Source of the DNA: Candidatus Woesearchaeota archaeon
Lineage (GTDB): Archaea > Nanobdellota > Nanobdellia > Woesearchaeales > GW2011-AR4
Assembly (NCBI GenBank): GCA_019323655.1
Contig: JAHWGX010000003.1
Coordinates: 1 to 13,010, forward strand
Length of the DNA: 13,010 nucleotides
Direction: 5' to 3'
A program made the translations under genes and the position numbers. The notes beneath the pieces were generated by a model that worked only from the letters and a program-made list of their open reading frames with translations, did no database searches and had not been told where the DNA came from. Each line of letters begins with the position of its first letter. Positions within the stretch are counted from its first letter, which is position 1. Of this stretch, positions 6,307-12,914 are shown piece by piece.

Positions 6307-7170
6307 TCAAAACTCCTTTAAAAACTTTATCAGCTCGTTGGCTTTCTCAAACTCCAAGAACTCTTTTTTTGTAACCGAAGGAATGTCTTTAGGCCTTTTC
6401 TTTTTGAAAATGACAAGGTTGTCTGCATCCAGCAGCTTTGACAATGAGGAAAAATCAGGCTTTGCCTTGTCCCCTACTTTTGTAAGTATAAGCTCGCCAT
6501 CCTTCTTTGCTATAACATCAAAAGGGCTTTTTCTAGTGTCAGATGCCTCAAACCCAAGGTCAATGTACTTTTTCGAAAAATCAGACTTGTATTTGCTTTC
6601 TATCCTGTTTTTTCCGGAAAAAATGTTTATTTCATTGAAAACCTTGCGGCCAAAAATGTCGTAAATTTTCATTGCCTTGCTTAAAGTCACCTCAGAATCC
6701 CCTTTTTCGTACTTGCCTATCATCCTGCTTGTGACTCCGACTTTTTTTGACAGGTAGTTAAGCGAGTAGCCCTTCTCCTCCCTTTTTTTTCTGAGCTCGC
6801 TTCCTGCTATTGAAACAGTAAAGCCTGCCTGGGTTCTTTTGACAAATGGGAACTTATTCCTGATTGAGTTAATAAAACTCATAAAATTCAGCGTGTAAAC
6901 ATTAAACCTTGTGTACAGAATATTGTCTTCAAGCTTATCCCCTGCCTTTTCCGCAATTATGACCGGAACTGCGTTTATATAGGTTGAAATCATGTTCATT
7001 TCATTTGCATACTCATTGGTTATGGCATTAGCATCCTCCAATACTTTTATCAGGAGTATCCTGTCCTGCTTCCTTGCCAGCAAATCAAAGCAGCTTCTTG
7101 TAAGGCTCTTGACTGTAAAGCCGTCCTTAAGAAGAAATATCCCTATTTTGTCGATAAGGCCGCTTTTCAT
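6307..7170 (-). CDS. COG1395-type archaeal HTH transcriptional regulator
   Basis: The 287-residue protein has the layout of a conserved archaeal regulator family. An N-terminal nuclease-fold-like domain (1 to about 100) contains FDLLARKQDRILLIKV. A central Cro/C1-type helix-turn-helix (about 124-180) includes GSELRKKREEKGYSL, LSKKVGVTSRMIGKYEKG and a third helix. A C-terminal domain contains FDVIAKKDGELILTKV. The two quoted segments (28-43 and 217-232) are clearly alike, which suggests a duplicated nuclease-like fold flanking the HTH. Whether these domains bind or cut nucleic acid is unknown; I see no PD-ExK triad I would defend. Targets are not known. Two TATA-like sites precede the ATG. The gene faces the hypothetical gene at 5615. 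Confidence 0.85.
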   Translation of the reverse strand: MKSGLIDKIGIFLLKDGFTVKSLTRSCFDLLARKQDRILLIKVLEDANAITNEYANEMNMISTYINAVPVIIAEKAGDKLEDNILYTRFNVYTLNFMSFINSIRNKFPFVKRTQAGFTVSIAGSELRKKREEKGYSLNYLSKKVGVTSRMIGKYEKGDSEVTLSKAMKIYDIFGRKVFNEINIFSGKNRIESKYKSDFSKKYIDLGFEASDTRKSPFDVIAKKDGELILTKVGDKAKPDFSSLSKLLDADNLVIFKKKRPKDIPSVTKKEFLEFEKANELIKFLKEF

Positions 7171-7190
7171 TAGGTTAGCTATTTTTATTT

Positions 7191-7217
7191 TTTTTAAAAA
7201 GATTTCTATTTAAATAA
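7191..7217 (-). promoter_or_regulatory. Candidate TATA boxes for the COG1395 gene
   Basis: Two AT-rich sites lie upstream on the minus strand. TTTTTAAAAA (7191-7200) is spaced about 25 nt from the ATG and would give a leaderless mRNA. TTTAAATA (near 7207-7216) would give a leader of about 14 nt. The sequence cannot decide between them. Confidence 0.4.
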
Positions 7218-7270
7218 TAGTATTCCCTAGTCTAAACATAAAATAATTATTATCCATCAAAAAATTTTAG

Positions 7271-7384
7271 GCGGCGCCAATTCTGCACCGCACCTATTTC
7301 GATACACAACATCAAGAACAAGTTGGCATTGCGCTTGGGATTATTACGCTAGCTACAGAACTGGGGTTGAAGACGTACAGCTAA
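7271..7384 (+). pseudogene. Possible gene-fragment remnant (37 codons, no start)
   Basis: In this 262-bp gap one frame reads 37 sense codons to a TAA at 7382-7384, beginning right after an in-frame TAG (7268-7270). The translation looks protein-like, including PILHRTYFDTQHQEQ and then a hydrophobic amphipathic stretch ending GLKTYS. It has no ATG, and the local base composition is visibly richer in G+C than the AT-rich flanks. It could be the C-terminal scrap of a lost gene. I cannot name a parent family, and chance is possible over so short a length. Confidence 0.3.
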
Positions 7385-7402
7385 AGTTGCATATTAAAAA
7401 AC

Positions 7403-7409
7403 TTTATAA
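7403..7409 (+). promoter_or_regulatory. TATA box for the CMP kinase gene
   Basis: TTTATAA is centred 27 nt upstream of the ATG at 7433, preceded by an A-rich stretch that could serve as BRE. The spacing predicts a leaderless mRNA, and no Shine-Dalgarno site is present. Confidence 0.65.
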
Positions 7410-7432
7410 GCAAGCTGGCTTCTGTATAAAGC

Positions 7433-7960
7433 ATGATAATAACCCTATCCGGAAAAGCAGGCTCTGGAAAAAGCACTGTTGCAAAAGAGGTTGCAAAAAG
7501 GCTTAATCTTAAGCATTACTCTATTGGAGACTTGATGAGGCAGCTTGCAGGGGAAAAAAATATTTCTTTGATTGAAATAAGCAGATTAGCTGAAAAAGAC
7601 AGCTCAATAGACAAAGAGCTTGACAAAAAGCAGATTGAGCTGGGAAAAGAAGGCAATTTTGTTATAGACGGAAGACTGACAGCATTTTTCCTTCCAAATG
7701 CTGACTTAAAGGTTTTTTTAGACTGCGATGACACAGTCAGGGCAGAAAGGATACTGAAGGACAACAGGAAAGATGAGAAAAGCAAAAACATTGCAGAGAT
7801 AATCAAAAAAATAAGGCAAAGAGAGGAAAGCGAGAGGAAAAGGTACAAAAAGCTTTACAATGCGGATTATTATGACAGGAAACTTTATGATCTGATAATT
7901 GATACAACAAATCTGAGTGTTGAAGAGGCTGTTGGGAAGGTAATCAATTCAGTGGGATAA
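7433..7960 (+). CDS. cmk: Archaeal (d)CMP kinase
   Basis: Cytidylate kinase phosphorylates CMP and dCMP with ATP in pyrimidine nucleotide metabolism. The 175-residue protein has the normal length of the short archaeal form. The Walker A loop is GKAGSGKST at 7-15. SIGDLMRQLA (30-39) fits the nucleotide-monophosphate-binding helix, and VIDGR (77-81) matches the conserved VIDGR/TIDGR strand. The Arg-rich lid region is RQREESERKRYKKLY (128-142), followed by YYDRKLYDLIIDTT, typical of the family. In many archaea this gene lies among ribosomal and secretion genes, as here. A TATA box spaced for leaderless initiation precedes it. Confidence 0.93.
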   Translation: MIITLSGKAGSGKSTVAKEVAKRLNLKHYSIGDLMRQLAGEKNISLIEISRLAEKDSSIDKELDKKQIELGKEGNFVIDGRLTAFFLPNADLKVFLDCDDTVRAERILKDNRKDEKSKNIAEIIKKIRQREESERKRYKKLYNADYYDRKLYDLIIDTTNLSVEEAVGKVINSVG

Positions 7961-7973
7961 AAAACAACAAAAC

Positions 7974-7982
7974 TTATAAATA
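7974..7982 (+). promoter_or_regulatory. TATA box for the FKBP gene
   Basis: TTATAAATA begins 13 nt after the cmk stop. Initiation about 27 nt downstream (near 8005) would give a short leader that includes the GAGGT Shine-Dalgarno site at 8020-8024. Confidence 0.6.
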
Positions 7983-8027
7983 AAAAACTTTTCCAATCAG
8001 ATAATACTTCTTGAATTTCGAGGTAAA

Positions 8028-8696
8028 GTGGAAAAGGTAAAAAAACACGATTTTGTTGAAATAGAATACACCGGAATGATTAAAGAGGACAATATAGTCT
8101 TTGACACGACTGATGAGAAAATTGCCAAAGAGAATAATCTGCACAGCCATGATGATTACGGCCCTGCTGTTGTTTGCGTTGGGGAAGAACAGCTCCTAAA
8201 GGGAGTTGACAAAAGCCTTGAGGGAAAGGAGACAGGAGAGGAATATGAAATTGAGGTAAAGCCAGAAGACGCTTTTGGAAACAAGAACGCAAAACTTATT
8301 CAATTAATACCCACAACCAAGTTCAAGCAGCAGAACCTACAGCCAATGCCGGGCATGCAGGTCAATATTGACGGGATGTTTGGCATAATAAAAACAGTAA
8401 GCGGAGGAAGGACTTTGGTTGACTTTAACCACCCTTTGGCAGGCAAGGATTTATTATACAAAATAAAAATCAACAGGAAGGTAACAGATGACCGGGAAAA
8501 ACTGTCAGGGTACTTAAGGCTGAGCTTGGGCACAAAAGATTTTGAGGCAGAAATAGCAGACAGCAACGCAAAAATAGCCCTAAAAATCGAGCTGCCAAAA
8601 GAAACAAAAGAAAGGCTCAGCAAAAAAACAACAGAGCTCATCCCCAATATAAAAAAAGTGGAATTTTCCCTTTCAAATAGCAAAAAAAACAAATAG
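8028..8696 (+). CDS. FKBP-type peptidyl-prolyl cis-trans isomerase (archaeal SlyD-like)
   Basis: The 222-residue protein is a long archaeal FKBP with both prolyl isomerase and chaperone parts. The FKBP core begins HDFVEIEYTGMI and includes LLKGVDKSLEGKETGEEYEIEVKPEDAFG (57-85), with the typical EDAFG junction. An inserted flap domain follows (about 87-130, including MPGMQVNIDGMFGIIKTVSGGRTLVDF), and the core closes with DFNHPLAGKDLLYKIKI. A further C-terminal domain (about 150-222) marks the larger 26-30 kDa archaeal class. There is no His-rich tail. The GTG start is supported by GAGGT 3 nt upstream and by the exact fit of the N-terminus. It probably assists folding in the cytoplasm. The gene lies between cmk and ftsZ with its own promoter. 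Confidence 0.92.
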   Translation: MEKVKKHDFVEIEYTGMIKEDNIVFDTTDEKIAKENNLHSHDDYGPAVVCVGEEQLLKGVDKSLEGKETGEEYEIEVKPEDAFGNKNAKLIQLIPTTKFKQQNLQPMPGMQVNIDGMFGIIKTVSGGRTLVDFNHPLAGKDLLYKIKINRKVTDDREKLSGYLRLSLGTKDFEAEIADSNAKIALKIELPKETKERLSKKTTELIPNIKKVEFSLSNSKKNK

Positions 8697-8705
8697 TTTA
8701 AATAT
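8697..8705 (+). promoter_or_regulatory. TATA box for ftsZ-secE
   Basis: TTTAAATAT begins at the first base after the FKBP stop codon. Initiation would fall near 8728, leaving a leader of about 22 nt with GGAAGGTG (8733-8740) as Shine-Dalgarno site. Confidence 0.55.
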
Positions 8706-8749
8706 AAGTAAGGTGTCAACATTGAAATCATTGGAAGGTGTAAGTTAAG

Positions 8750-9853
8750 GTGGAACCTGAAATAACCAGTGCGCAGGCAGATTCAATTTCTCAGCCCGCT
8801 TCTGATGTCAGCATTGATGCTGAGCTTGAGCAGATTTTAGCCAAGCAAAGAGCAGCTATAAAGGTTGTCGGCACAGGCGGAGGAGGAAACAATACAGTCC
8901 AGAGAATATGCGAAGTTGGAATTATTGGGGCTGAGACAATAGCCATTAATACTGATGCCCAGGACTTGCTTTATACCACAGCCAGCAAAAAGCTTCTTAT
9001 CGGAAGAGAGCTGACAAAAGGCCTTGGAGCAGGCTCTGATCCTCGCATAGGCGAAGAAGCGGCAAGGGAAACAGAAGCAGACATAAAAAAATCCCTGCAT
9101 GGCTCAGACATGGTTTTTATTACCTGCGGCCTTGGCGGAGGTACAGGAACAGGCTCTGCCCCTGTGATAGCGGAGATTGCAAAAAAAGTAGGCGCTTTGA
9201 CAGTAGGCATTGTGACACTGCCCTTTTCAATGGAAGGCCACAGAAGGTATGAAAATGCTGTAATGGGCCTTGAAAAAATGGAGCAGATTGTTGATACCTT
9301 AATAGTTATCCCAAATGAAAAATTACTGGAGCTCGCTCCTGAACTGCCTTTGCATACAGCCTTTAAGGTAGCGGATGAAATACTTACAAATGCTGTTAAG
9401 GGCATTGCAGAGCTTGTAACCAAAACAGGATTGGTTAACCTTGACTTTGCGGATATAAGGGCTATTATGAAAAATGGTGGTGTTGCCCTAATCGGCGTAG
9501 GAGAAAGCGACACCGAGAACAGGGCAGTTGAAGCAGTGGAGAAAGCCGTTAACAACCCGCTGCTGGATGTGGATATCTCCGGGGCAAATGGGGCATTGAT
9601 AAATGTTGTAGGCGGTGAAGACATGACTTTGGATGAGGCAAGGAAAGTTGTTGAGTCTGTATCGGAAAAGCTTGACCAGGACGCAAGAATAATATGGGGG
9701 GCCCAGATAAGCAAAGACATGGAAAAAACCATAAGGACCATGCTGATAGTAACCGGAGTTAAAAGCTCGCAGATACTTGGCTCCGGCATTAAGGAAACGA
9801 ACAAGAGGAAACAGGAAATAGAAACAGAGCTGGGTATAGAATTCCTTGATTGA
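8750..9853 (+). CDS. ftsZ: Cell division protein FtsZ (archaeal FtsZ1-like)
   Basis: FtsZ is the tubulin-like GTPase that forms the division ring at midcell. The 367-residue protein has a short variable N-terminus (1-35), then the Rossmann start IKVVGTGGGGNN (37-48), the tubulin signature GGGTGTGS (129-136) that holds the GTP phosphates, and the T7 catalytic loop NLDFADIRAIM (230-240) with the conserved aspartates needed for hydrolysis in the neighbouring subunit. The C-terminus, ending GIEFLD, resembles the short conserved tail of archaeal FtsZ1. The GTG start is chosen because GGAAGGTG lies 9 nt upstream. secE follows directly, so the two are probably cotranscribed. All motifs are intact. 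I see no second ftsZ or accessory ring gene in the window. Confidence 0.97.
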   Translation: MEPEITSAQADSISQPASDVSIDAELEQILAKQRAAIKVVGTGGGGNNTVQRICEVGIIGAETIAINTDAQDLLYTTASKKLLIGRELTKGLGAGSDPRIGEEAARETEADIKKSLHGSDMVFITCGLGGGTGTGSAPVIAEIAKKVGALTVGIVTLPFSMEGHRRYENAVMGLEKMEQIVDTLIVIPNEKLLELAPELPLHTAFKVADEILTNAVKGIAELVTKTGLVNLDFADIRAIMKNGGVALIGVGESDTENRAVEAVEKAVNNPLLDVDISGANGALINVVGGEDMTLDEARKVVESVSEKLDQDARIIWGAQISKDMEKTIRTMLIVTGVKSSQILGSGIKETNKRKQEIETELGIEFLD

Positions 9854-9855
9854 AA

Positions 9856-10044
9856 ATGGATTTAAATTCTTATTGGGTAAAGATTAAAAGTTTTGTTAAT
9901 GAATACTTGAGGGTGTTGAAGGTAACAAGAAAGCCGGATAAAATAGAGTTTAAAACCATAATAAAAGTTTCGGGCTTGGGGATGGTAGTAATAGGCATTA
10001 TAGGTTTTTTGATTACCATGGCAAAACAGCTGCTTTTTCCCTAA
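9856..10044 (+). CDS. secE: Preprotein translocase subunit SecE (Sec61-gamma)
   Basis: SecE clamps SecY in the membrane protein-conducting channel. The product from the ATG at 9856 has 62 residues, the usual archaeal size. It shows an amphipathic N-terminal helix, the conserved KVTRKPDKIEFKTIIKVSGLG segment (about 22-42) and one C-terminal transmembrane helix, MVVIGIIGFLITMAKQLLF. A TTG at 9850, overlapping the ftsZ stop as TTGA, is an alternative start by two codons. Spacing of 2 nt from the ftsZ stop points to translational coupling and one mRNA. spt5 follows, the usual archaeal secE-nusG pairing. Confidence 0.95.
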   Translation: MDLNSYWVKIKSFVNEYLRVLKVTRKPDKIEFKTIIKVSGLGMVVIGIIGFLITMAKQLLFP

Positions 10045-10047
10045 AGC

Positions 10048-10072
10048 TTTTAAATAGTCCCTAATTTTTAAT
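10048..10072 (+). promoter_or_regulatory. Candidate TATA boxes for spt5
   Basis: TTTTAAATA (10048-10056) and TTTTTAATAT (10063-10072) lie just after the secE stop. They would place transcription starts near 10079 and 10095. No good Shine-Dalgarno site lies close to the ATG at 10116; AGGAG at 10090-10094 is too far away. Confidence 0.4.
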
Positions 10073-10115
10073 ATCCAGAGAACACTGATAGGAGCAGGAA
10101 AATAGAGTAACAAAG

Positions 10116-10592
10116 ATGGAACAGGAAGGAAAACAATCAAAAATATACGGCTTAAGGGTGACTGCCAACCGCGAAGACCAGGTAATGGACTTTATTGTGG
10201 CAAATGCCCAGAGGAAAAACCTTGAGGTTTACGCAGTCATAAGGCCGCATGGCATGAGAGGCTACATTTTTTTAGAGGCAGGAAGCAGGACAGATGCTGA
10301 GCAATCGGCTTTAAATGTCCCCTATGCGCGGGGAGTTCTGCCCAAAACAGTTGATTACAAGGAAATAGAAAACATGCTTGAGCAGGTTAAGCATGAAGTG
10401 AACATAAAGAAGAATGATATTGTTGAGATAATTTCAGGGCCTTTTAAGCGCGAACAGGCAAAAATAACAAGAATAGATAAGCAGAAAGAGGAAGTTGTGG
10501 TTGAGCTTTTGGAAGCTGCTGTCCCAATACCCATAACAGTAAAGCTTGATTCAGTCAAGGTAATAAGAAGGGAAACAGAAGAAGGAACATAG
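10116..10592 (+). CDS. spt5: Transcription elongation factor Spt5 (NusG-like)
   Basis: Archaeal Spt5 binds the RNA polymerase clamp, usually with Spt4, and promotes processive elongation. The 158-residue protein has the NGN domain (about 8-90), with IYGLRVTANREDQV, the EVYAVIRPHGMRGYIFLEA core and the VPYARGVLP segment. A KOW domain follows (about 98-152), starting KKNDIVEIISGPFKREQAKI and ending ITVKLDSVKVI. The length and order fit the archaeal form. The gene sits between secE and L11, a conserved linkage. Spt4 is not in this window. Confidence 0.95.
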   Translation: MEQEGKQSKIYGLRVTANREDQVMDFIVANAQRKNLEVYAVIRPHGMRGYIFLEAGSRTDAEQSALNVPYARGVLPKTVDYKEIENMLEQVKHEVNIKKNDIVEIISGPFKREQAKITRIDKQKEEVVVELLEAAVPIPITVKLDSVKVIRRETEEGT

Positions 10593-10600
10593 GGGTAAGG

Positions 10601-10612
10601 TTTATAAATATA
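10601..10612 (+). promoter_or_regulatory. TATA box for the L11 gene
   Basis: TTTATAAATATA follows the spt5 stop by 8 nt and would start transcription near 10634. The leader of about 36 nt has no visible Shine-Dalgarno site before the ATG at 10670. This suggests L11 can be expressed apart from spt5. Confidence 0.5.
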
Positions 10613-10669
10613 CTTTAGTTTCTGTCTTTTAATTATCAGCAAAAAATAATTTTATGCTTATACACAAAA

Positions 10670-11464
10670 ATGGCAGCACAGACAATTGAAGTTTTAGTTC
10701 CGGGAGGAAAGGCAACTGCAGCCCCGCCATTGGGGCCTCAGCTTGGGCCTCTGGGCGTAAACATAGGCCAGGTTGTCTCTGACATAAATAAAAAGACCTC
10801 TGCATTTGACGGCATGCAGGTTCCGGTCAAGGTAACAGTGGACACAGATACAAAAGAATTTGAAATTTCTGTTGGAACACCGCCTGCTTCTGCGCTGATA
10901 TTAAAGGAAGCCGGAATACAAAAAGGCTCTGGTAATCCTAAAACAGACAAGGTTGCAGACATTCTCATTGAGCAGATAATCAAAGTTGCTAAGATGAAAG
11001 AAGATGATCTGCTGGGTACAAGCTTAAAGGAAAAGGTTAAGGAAGTTATTGGAACCTGCAACTCAATGGGCATTTTGGTGGAAGGAAAGCCTGCTGTAGA
11101 GGCAATTAAGGAAGTTAATGAAGGAAAATACGATAAGGAAATAAAGGAAGAAAAGACAGAGCTTACTGCAGAGGAAAAGGCAAAGCTTGAGGAAGAGAAG
11201 AAAAAGCTTGCTGAAGAAATGGAGAAGAGACGCGCAGAGTTTGAAAAGACTGCCAAGGAGATTATTGAAAAGATGGCTGGCAAGGAAAGAGGGGCCATTA
11301 AGGCTAAGCTGTCGGAAGCCGGCATCCCTGATGTTATGATTAAGGAATTATTGCCGGCAGAAGGAGAGGCTGCAGCAGGAGCAAAGCCAGGAGAAAAGCC
11401 TGCAGAGAAAGCAGAGGCAAAGCCAGAAGCCAAGAAAGAAGAGAAAGGAAAAGAGAAGAAGTGA
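10670..11464 (+). CDS. rpl11: Ribosomal protein L11 with long C-terminal extension
   Basis: L11 binds the GTPase-centre region of 23S rRNA at the base of the ribosomal stalk. Residues about 5-155 form a normal L11. The N-terminal domain has VPGGKATAAPPLGPQLGPLG (10-29), the Pro/Gly-rich factor-contact segment. The rRNA-binding C-terminal domain includes KTDKVADILIEQIIKVAKMK and GTCNSMGILVEGK. Archaeal L11 usually ends near 160 residues; this one has 264. The added part is a highly charged coiled-coil-like stretch (about 163-205), a short segment with GIPDVMIKELLPAEGE (218-233) and an Ala/Lys/Glu/Pro-rich tail to the end. The reading frame is continuous, so this is not a frameshift artefact visible here. 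L1, L10 and P1 genes, often next in archaea, do not follow. Confidence 0.95.
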   Translation: MAAQTIEVLVPGGKATAAPPLGPQLGPLGVNIGQVVSDINKKTSAFDGMQVPVKVTVDTDTKEFEISVGTPPASALILKEAGIQKGSGNPKTDKVADILIEQIIKVAKMKEDDLLGTSLKEKVKEVIGTCNSMGILVEGKPAVEAIKEVNEGKYDKEIKEEKTELTAEEKAKLEEEKKKLAEEMEKRRAEFEKTAKEIIEKMAGKERGAIKAKLSEAGIPDVMIKELLPAEGEAAAGAKPGEKPAEKAEAKPEAKKEEKGKEKK

Positions 11465-11465
11465 T

Positions 11466-11480
11466 AATCTTTTTATTTTA
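11466..11480 (+). terminator. T-rich tract after L11
   Basis: The sequence after the L11 stop, ATCTTTTTATTTTA, is T-rich on the plus strand. Archaeal RNA polymerase often terminates at such T tracts without a hairpin. It lies in the 52-bp gap before the convergent dtdA gene. Confidence 0.45.
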
Positions 11481-11516
11481 TGCAATTTATTGATTTCTCG
11501 TTCTATTTGCTATCAT

Positions 11517-12347
11517 TTATGATTCAAAAACCCTGTCGCTCCTCTTATACTCAATTTTATTCTTCTCCAAAATATCCAGAATCCTGTGCTTTTCCCTGCC
11601 TAATCCTTTCCAGTCCAATAAAACAAATTTTGCTTTTGGAACAGATTTTTCCATCGCTTCTTTAATCAAATCAGAATTTAAATTCTCCAGATTGTATTTT
11701 GCGCATATATGCCCGGAGGCCATGTTCGTCTTTAGCATTAACTTATTCGCAATATAATTGTAGTGAGCGCCTCCAATAACAAAAACGCTTTCATAATCAT
11801 TGTTTTTATTATTCAGTGCATTGAACAATGATTTAGCTATTATTTTTCCAGCGTTTTTGTCTTCCCATTCTTTTTCTGTAGTCCCTATCTCAACAAACAA
11901 AACAGGCTTTTCCAGAAAAGGCCCGTGATGCGTTGCTTCCATGCTTGCCTCATAGCCGGAGTTTAATGTATTTTTATGCAATTCATTAAAAATATTTTTT
12001 AAATAAGCAGCAGGGCAAACGCAAAGTCTTTTTTCTTTTCCCCCGAATTCAGCCTTTCCGAAATTTCCCGGGGCATGCGCAGTCAGGCTTTTTCTCTCTT
12101 CCTTGGCCTGGTGCCTCGATATAAAAACAAACAAGTCAGCACCAATCTTCCTGTCAATATTTTCTGCATGAGTCAATTCAGAATTGGTAGTGTATAATCT
12201 TATTTCATTCCCGTTTATTTTATTAAAATATATAATATTATCATCAAACTTCTGTTCTGATCTGGAAAAATTATGGTGCTCAATTAAATGTTCTTTAATG
12301 TTGGTGCTTGCCTTGTCTTCAGATGACGAAATTATTGCTGTCTCCAT
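11517..12347 (-). CDS. dtdA: D-aminoacyl-tRNA deacylase (archaeal/plant GEK1 type)
   Basis: DtdA hydrolyses D-amino acids wrongly attached to tRNA and recycles the tRNA, using zinc. The 276-residue protein has normal family length. Family-typical segments appear in order: FISRHQAKEERKSLTAHAPG (75-94), the histidine-rich MEATHHGP (136-143), VEIGTTEKEW (152-161) and IGGAHYNY (191-198). The family motif is usually SRHxSxSGxPxLTxHxxGN, so the SRH, LTAH and GN core is kept although the middle differs. The ATG at 12347 is supported by a TATA box centred 27 nt upstream. The gene converges on L11 and diverges from the DUF3467-like gene. Confidence 0.93.
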   Translation of the reverse strand: METAIISSSEDKASTNIKEHLIEHHNFSRSEQKFDDNIIYFNKINGNEIRLYTTNSELTHAENIDRKIGADLFVFISRHQAKEERKSLTAHAPGNFGKAEFGGKEKRLCVCPAAYLKNIFNELHKNTLNSGYEASMEATHHGPFLEKPVLFVEIGTTEKEWEDKNAGKIIAKSLFNALNNKNNDYESVFVIGGAHYNYIANKLMLKTNMASGHICAKYNLENLNSDLIKEAMEKSVPKAKFVLLDWKGLGREKHRILDILEKNKIEYKRSDRVFES

Positions 12348-12369
12348 TATAATTGTGTTTTCAGGGCTG

Positions 12370-12378
12370 ATTTATAAA
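12370..12378 (-). promoter_or_regulatory. TATA box for dtdA
   Basis: On the minus strand TTTATAAAT is centred 27 nt before the ATG at 12347. This predicts a leaderless mRNA. Confidence 0.6.
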
Positions 12379-12380
12379 AA

Positions 12381-12391
12381 TTTTTAAATAA
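12381..12391 (+). promoter_or_regulatory. TATA box for the DUF3467-like gene
   Basis: TTTTTAAATAA would start transcription near 12412. That leaves a leader of about 18 nt containing GGAAGGTGAT (12417-12426), a strong Shine-Dalgarno site 3 nt before the ATG. It lies only a few bases from the oppositely oriented dtdA TATA box. Confidence 0.6.
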
Positions 12392-12429
12392 GCATACTCT
12401 TAGCCATAAAAAACTAGGAAGGTGATACC

Positions 12430-12780
12430 ATGGAACAAAAACAAGTGCAGGCAATCCAGAATATAGACAATTCTCCTTTGATGTCAAACCAGCAGACAGT
12501 AGCTCATCAGCCGGACAAGTTCATAATCGACTTCAAGGGAGTTTATCCCCAATATACTCCGGATAACAAGCAGGCAATAGTTGTTAACCATAGGGTCATA
12601 TTGCTGGACCCTTATGTCGCAAAGGATTTCTTAGATATCCTGAAAAGCAACATAGAAAGATATGAAAAAAAGTACGGCAAAATAGCAAAACCTGCAAACA
12701 TAAAAAAAGCGGAAAAAGCCATAAAAAAGCTGCAGAAACAGGCAGCAACAGGAACAGAGGCTCCGAGTTATATGGGATAG
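12430..12780 (+). CDS. DUF3467-like small protein
   Basis: The 116-residue protein resembles DUF3467 members of archaea and bacteria, whose role is unknown to me. The core runs from about 29 to 85: DKFIIDFKGVYPQYTPDNKQ, then a beta strand with VVNHRVILLDPYVAKDF, and the helix LDILKSNIERYEKKYGKI typical of the family. An N-terminal Gln-rich lead (1-25) and a Lys-rich tail with KKAEKAIKKLQKQ flank it. There is no signal peptide or membrane segment, and the protein is probably cytoplasmic. The start is fixed by a very good Shine-Dalgarno site. The gene shares a divergent promoter region with dtdA, though nothing ties them functionally. The family call rests on the core pattern. Confidence 0.75.
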   Translation: MEQKQVQAIQNIDNSPLMSNQQTVAHQPDKFIIDFKGVYPQYTPDNKQAIVVNHRVILLDPYVAKDFLDILKSNIERYEKKYGKIAKPANIKKAEKAIKKLQKQAATGTEAPSYMG

Positions 12781-12782
12781 CT

Positions 12783-12800
12783 GTTTTTCTTCTTTTTTTT
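12783..12800 (+). terminator. T-rich tract after the DUF3467-like gene
   Basis: A near-continuous run of T with two C interruptions begins 3 nt after the stop codon. It is a likely archaeal T-tract terminator without a hairpin. Confidence 0.6.
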
Positions 12801-12897
12801 ACCTCTTGGCTTTCCAGACAAAAACATGCCCTGCTAGAATCGACGACAAACTGCTTCAGTAGGCAATATTTGTAACTACTTCTAAGTTGTATCAAAA

Positions 12898-12914
12898 CCG
12901 AAAGATTTATATAC
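12898..12914 (+). promoter_or_regulatory. Strong BRE/TATA-like promoter for a downstream gene or RNA
   Basis: CCGAAAG followed by ATTTATATAC is the best match in the window to an archaeal BRE plus TATA box. Transcription would begin near 12935 and run off the window end. No convincing gene starts in the remaining 75 nt. An ATG at 12978 stays open to the edge for 11 codons without a Shine-Dalgarno site. A stable RNA is equally possible. The stretch 12801-12897 before it shows nothing I can support. Confidence 0.55.

Noticed and set aside
7171..7432. tRNA, CRISPR or C/D-box RNA in the gap before cmk
   Set aside because: I found no T-loop consensus, repeat-spacer pattern or paired C and D boxes. 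The only hairpin (near 7271-7290) is short and mismatched.
8971..9804. A 277-codon open frame on the minus strand inside ftsZ
   Set aside because: It lies wholly within the clear ftsZ gene, is rich in Ser/Ala/Pro as expected from an antisense reading, and has no recognisable domain or promoter.
10738..11433. A 231-codon open frame on the minus strand inside L11
   Set aside because: It is the antisense of the Lys/Glu/Ala-rich L11 gene. Its Ser/Phe/Ala-rich composition is that of a shadow frame.
12786..12895. A minus-strand open frame after the DUF3467-like gene that reads somewhat like a transposase fragment
   Set aside because: It is short, overlaps the T-rich tract and continues antisense into the DUF3467-like gene. 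The likeness is too weak to support.
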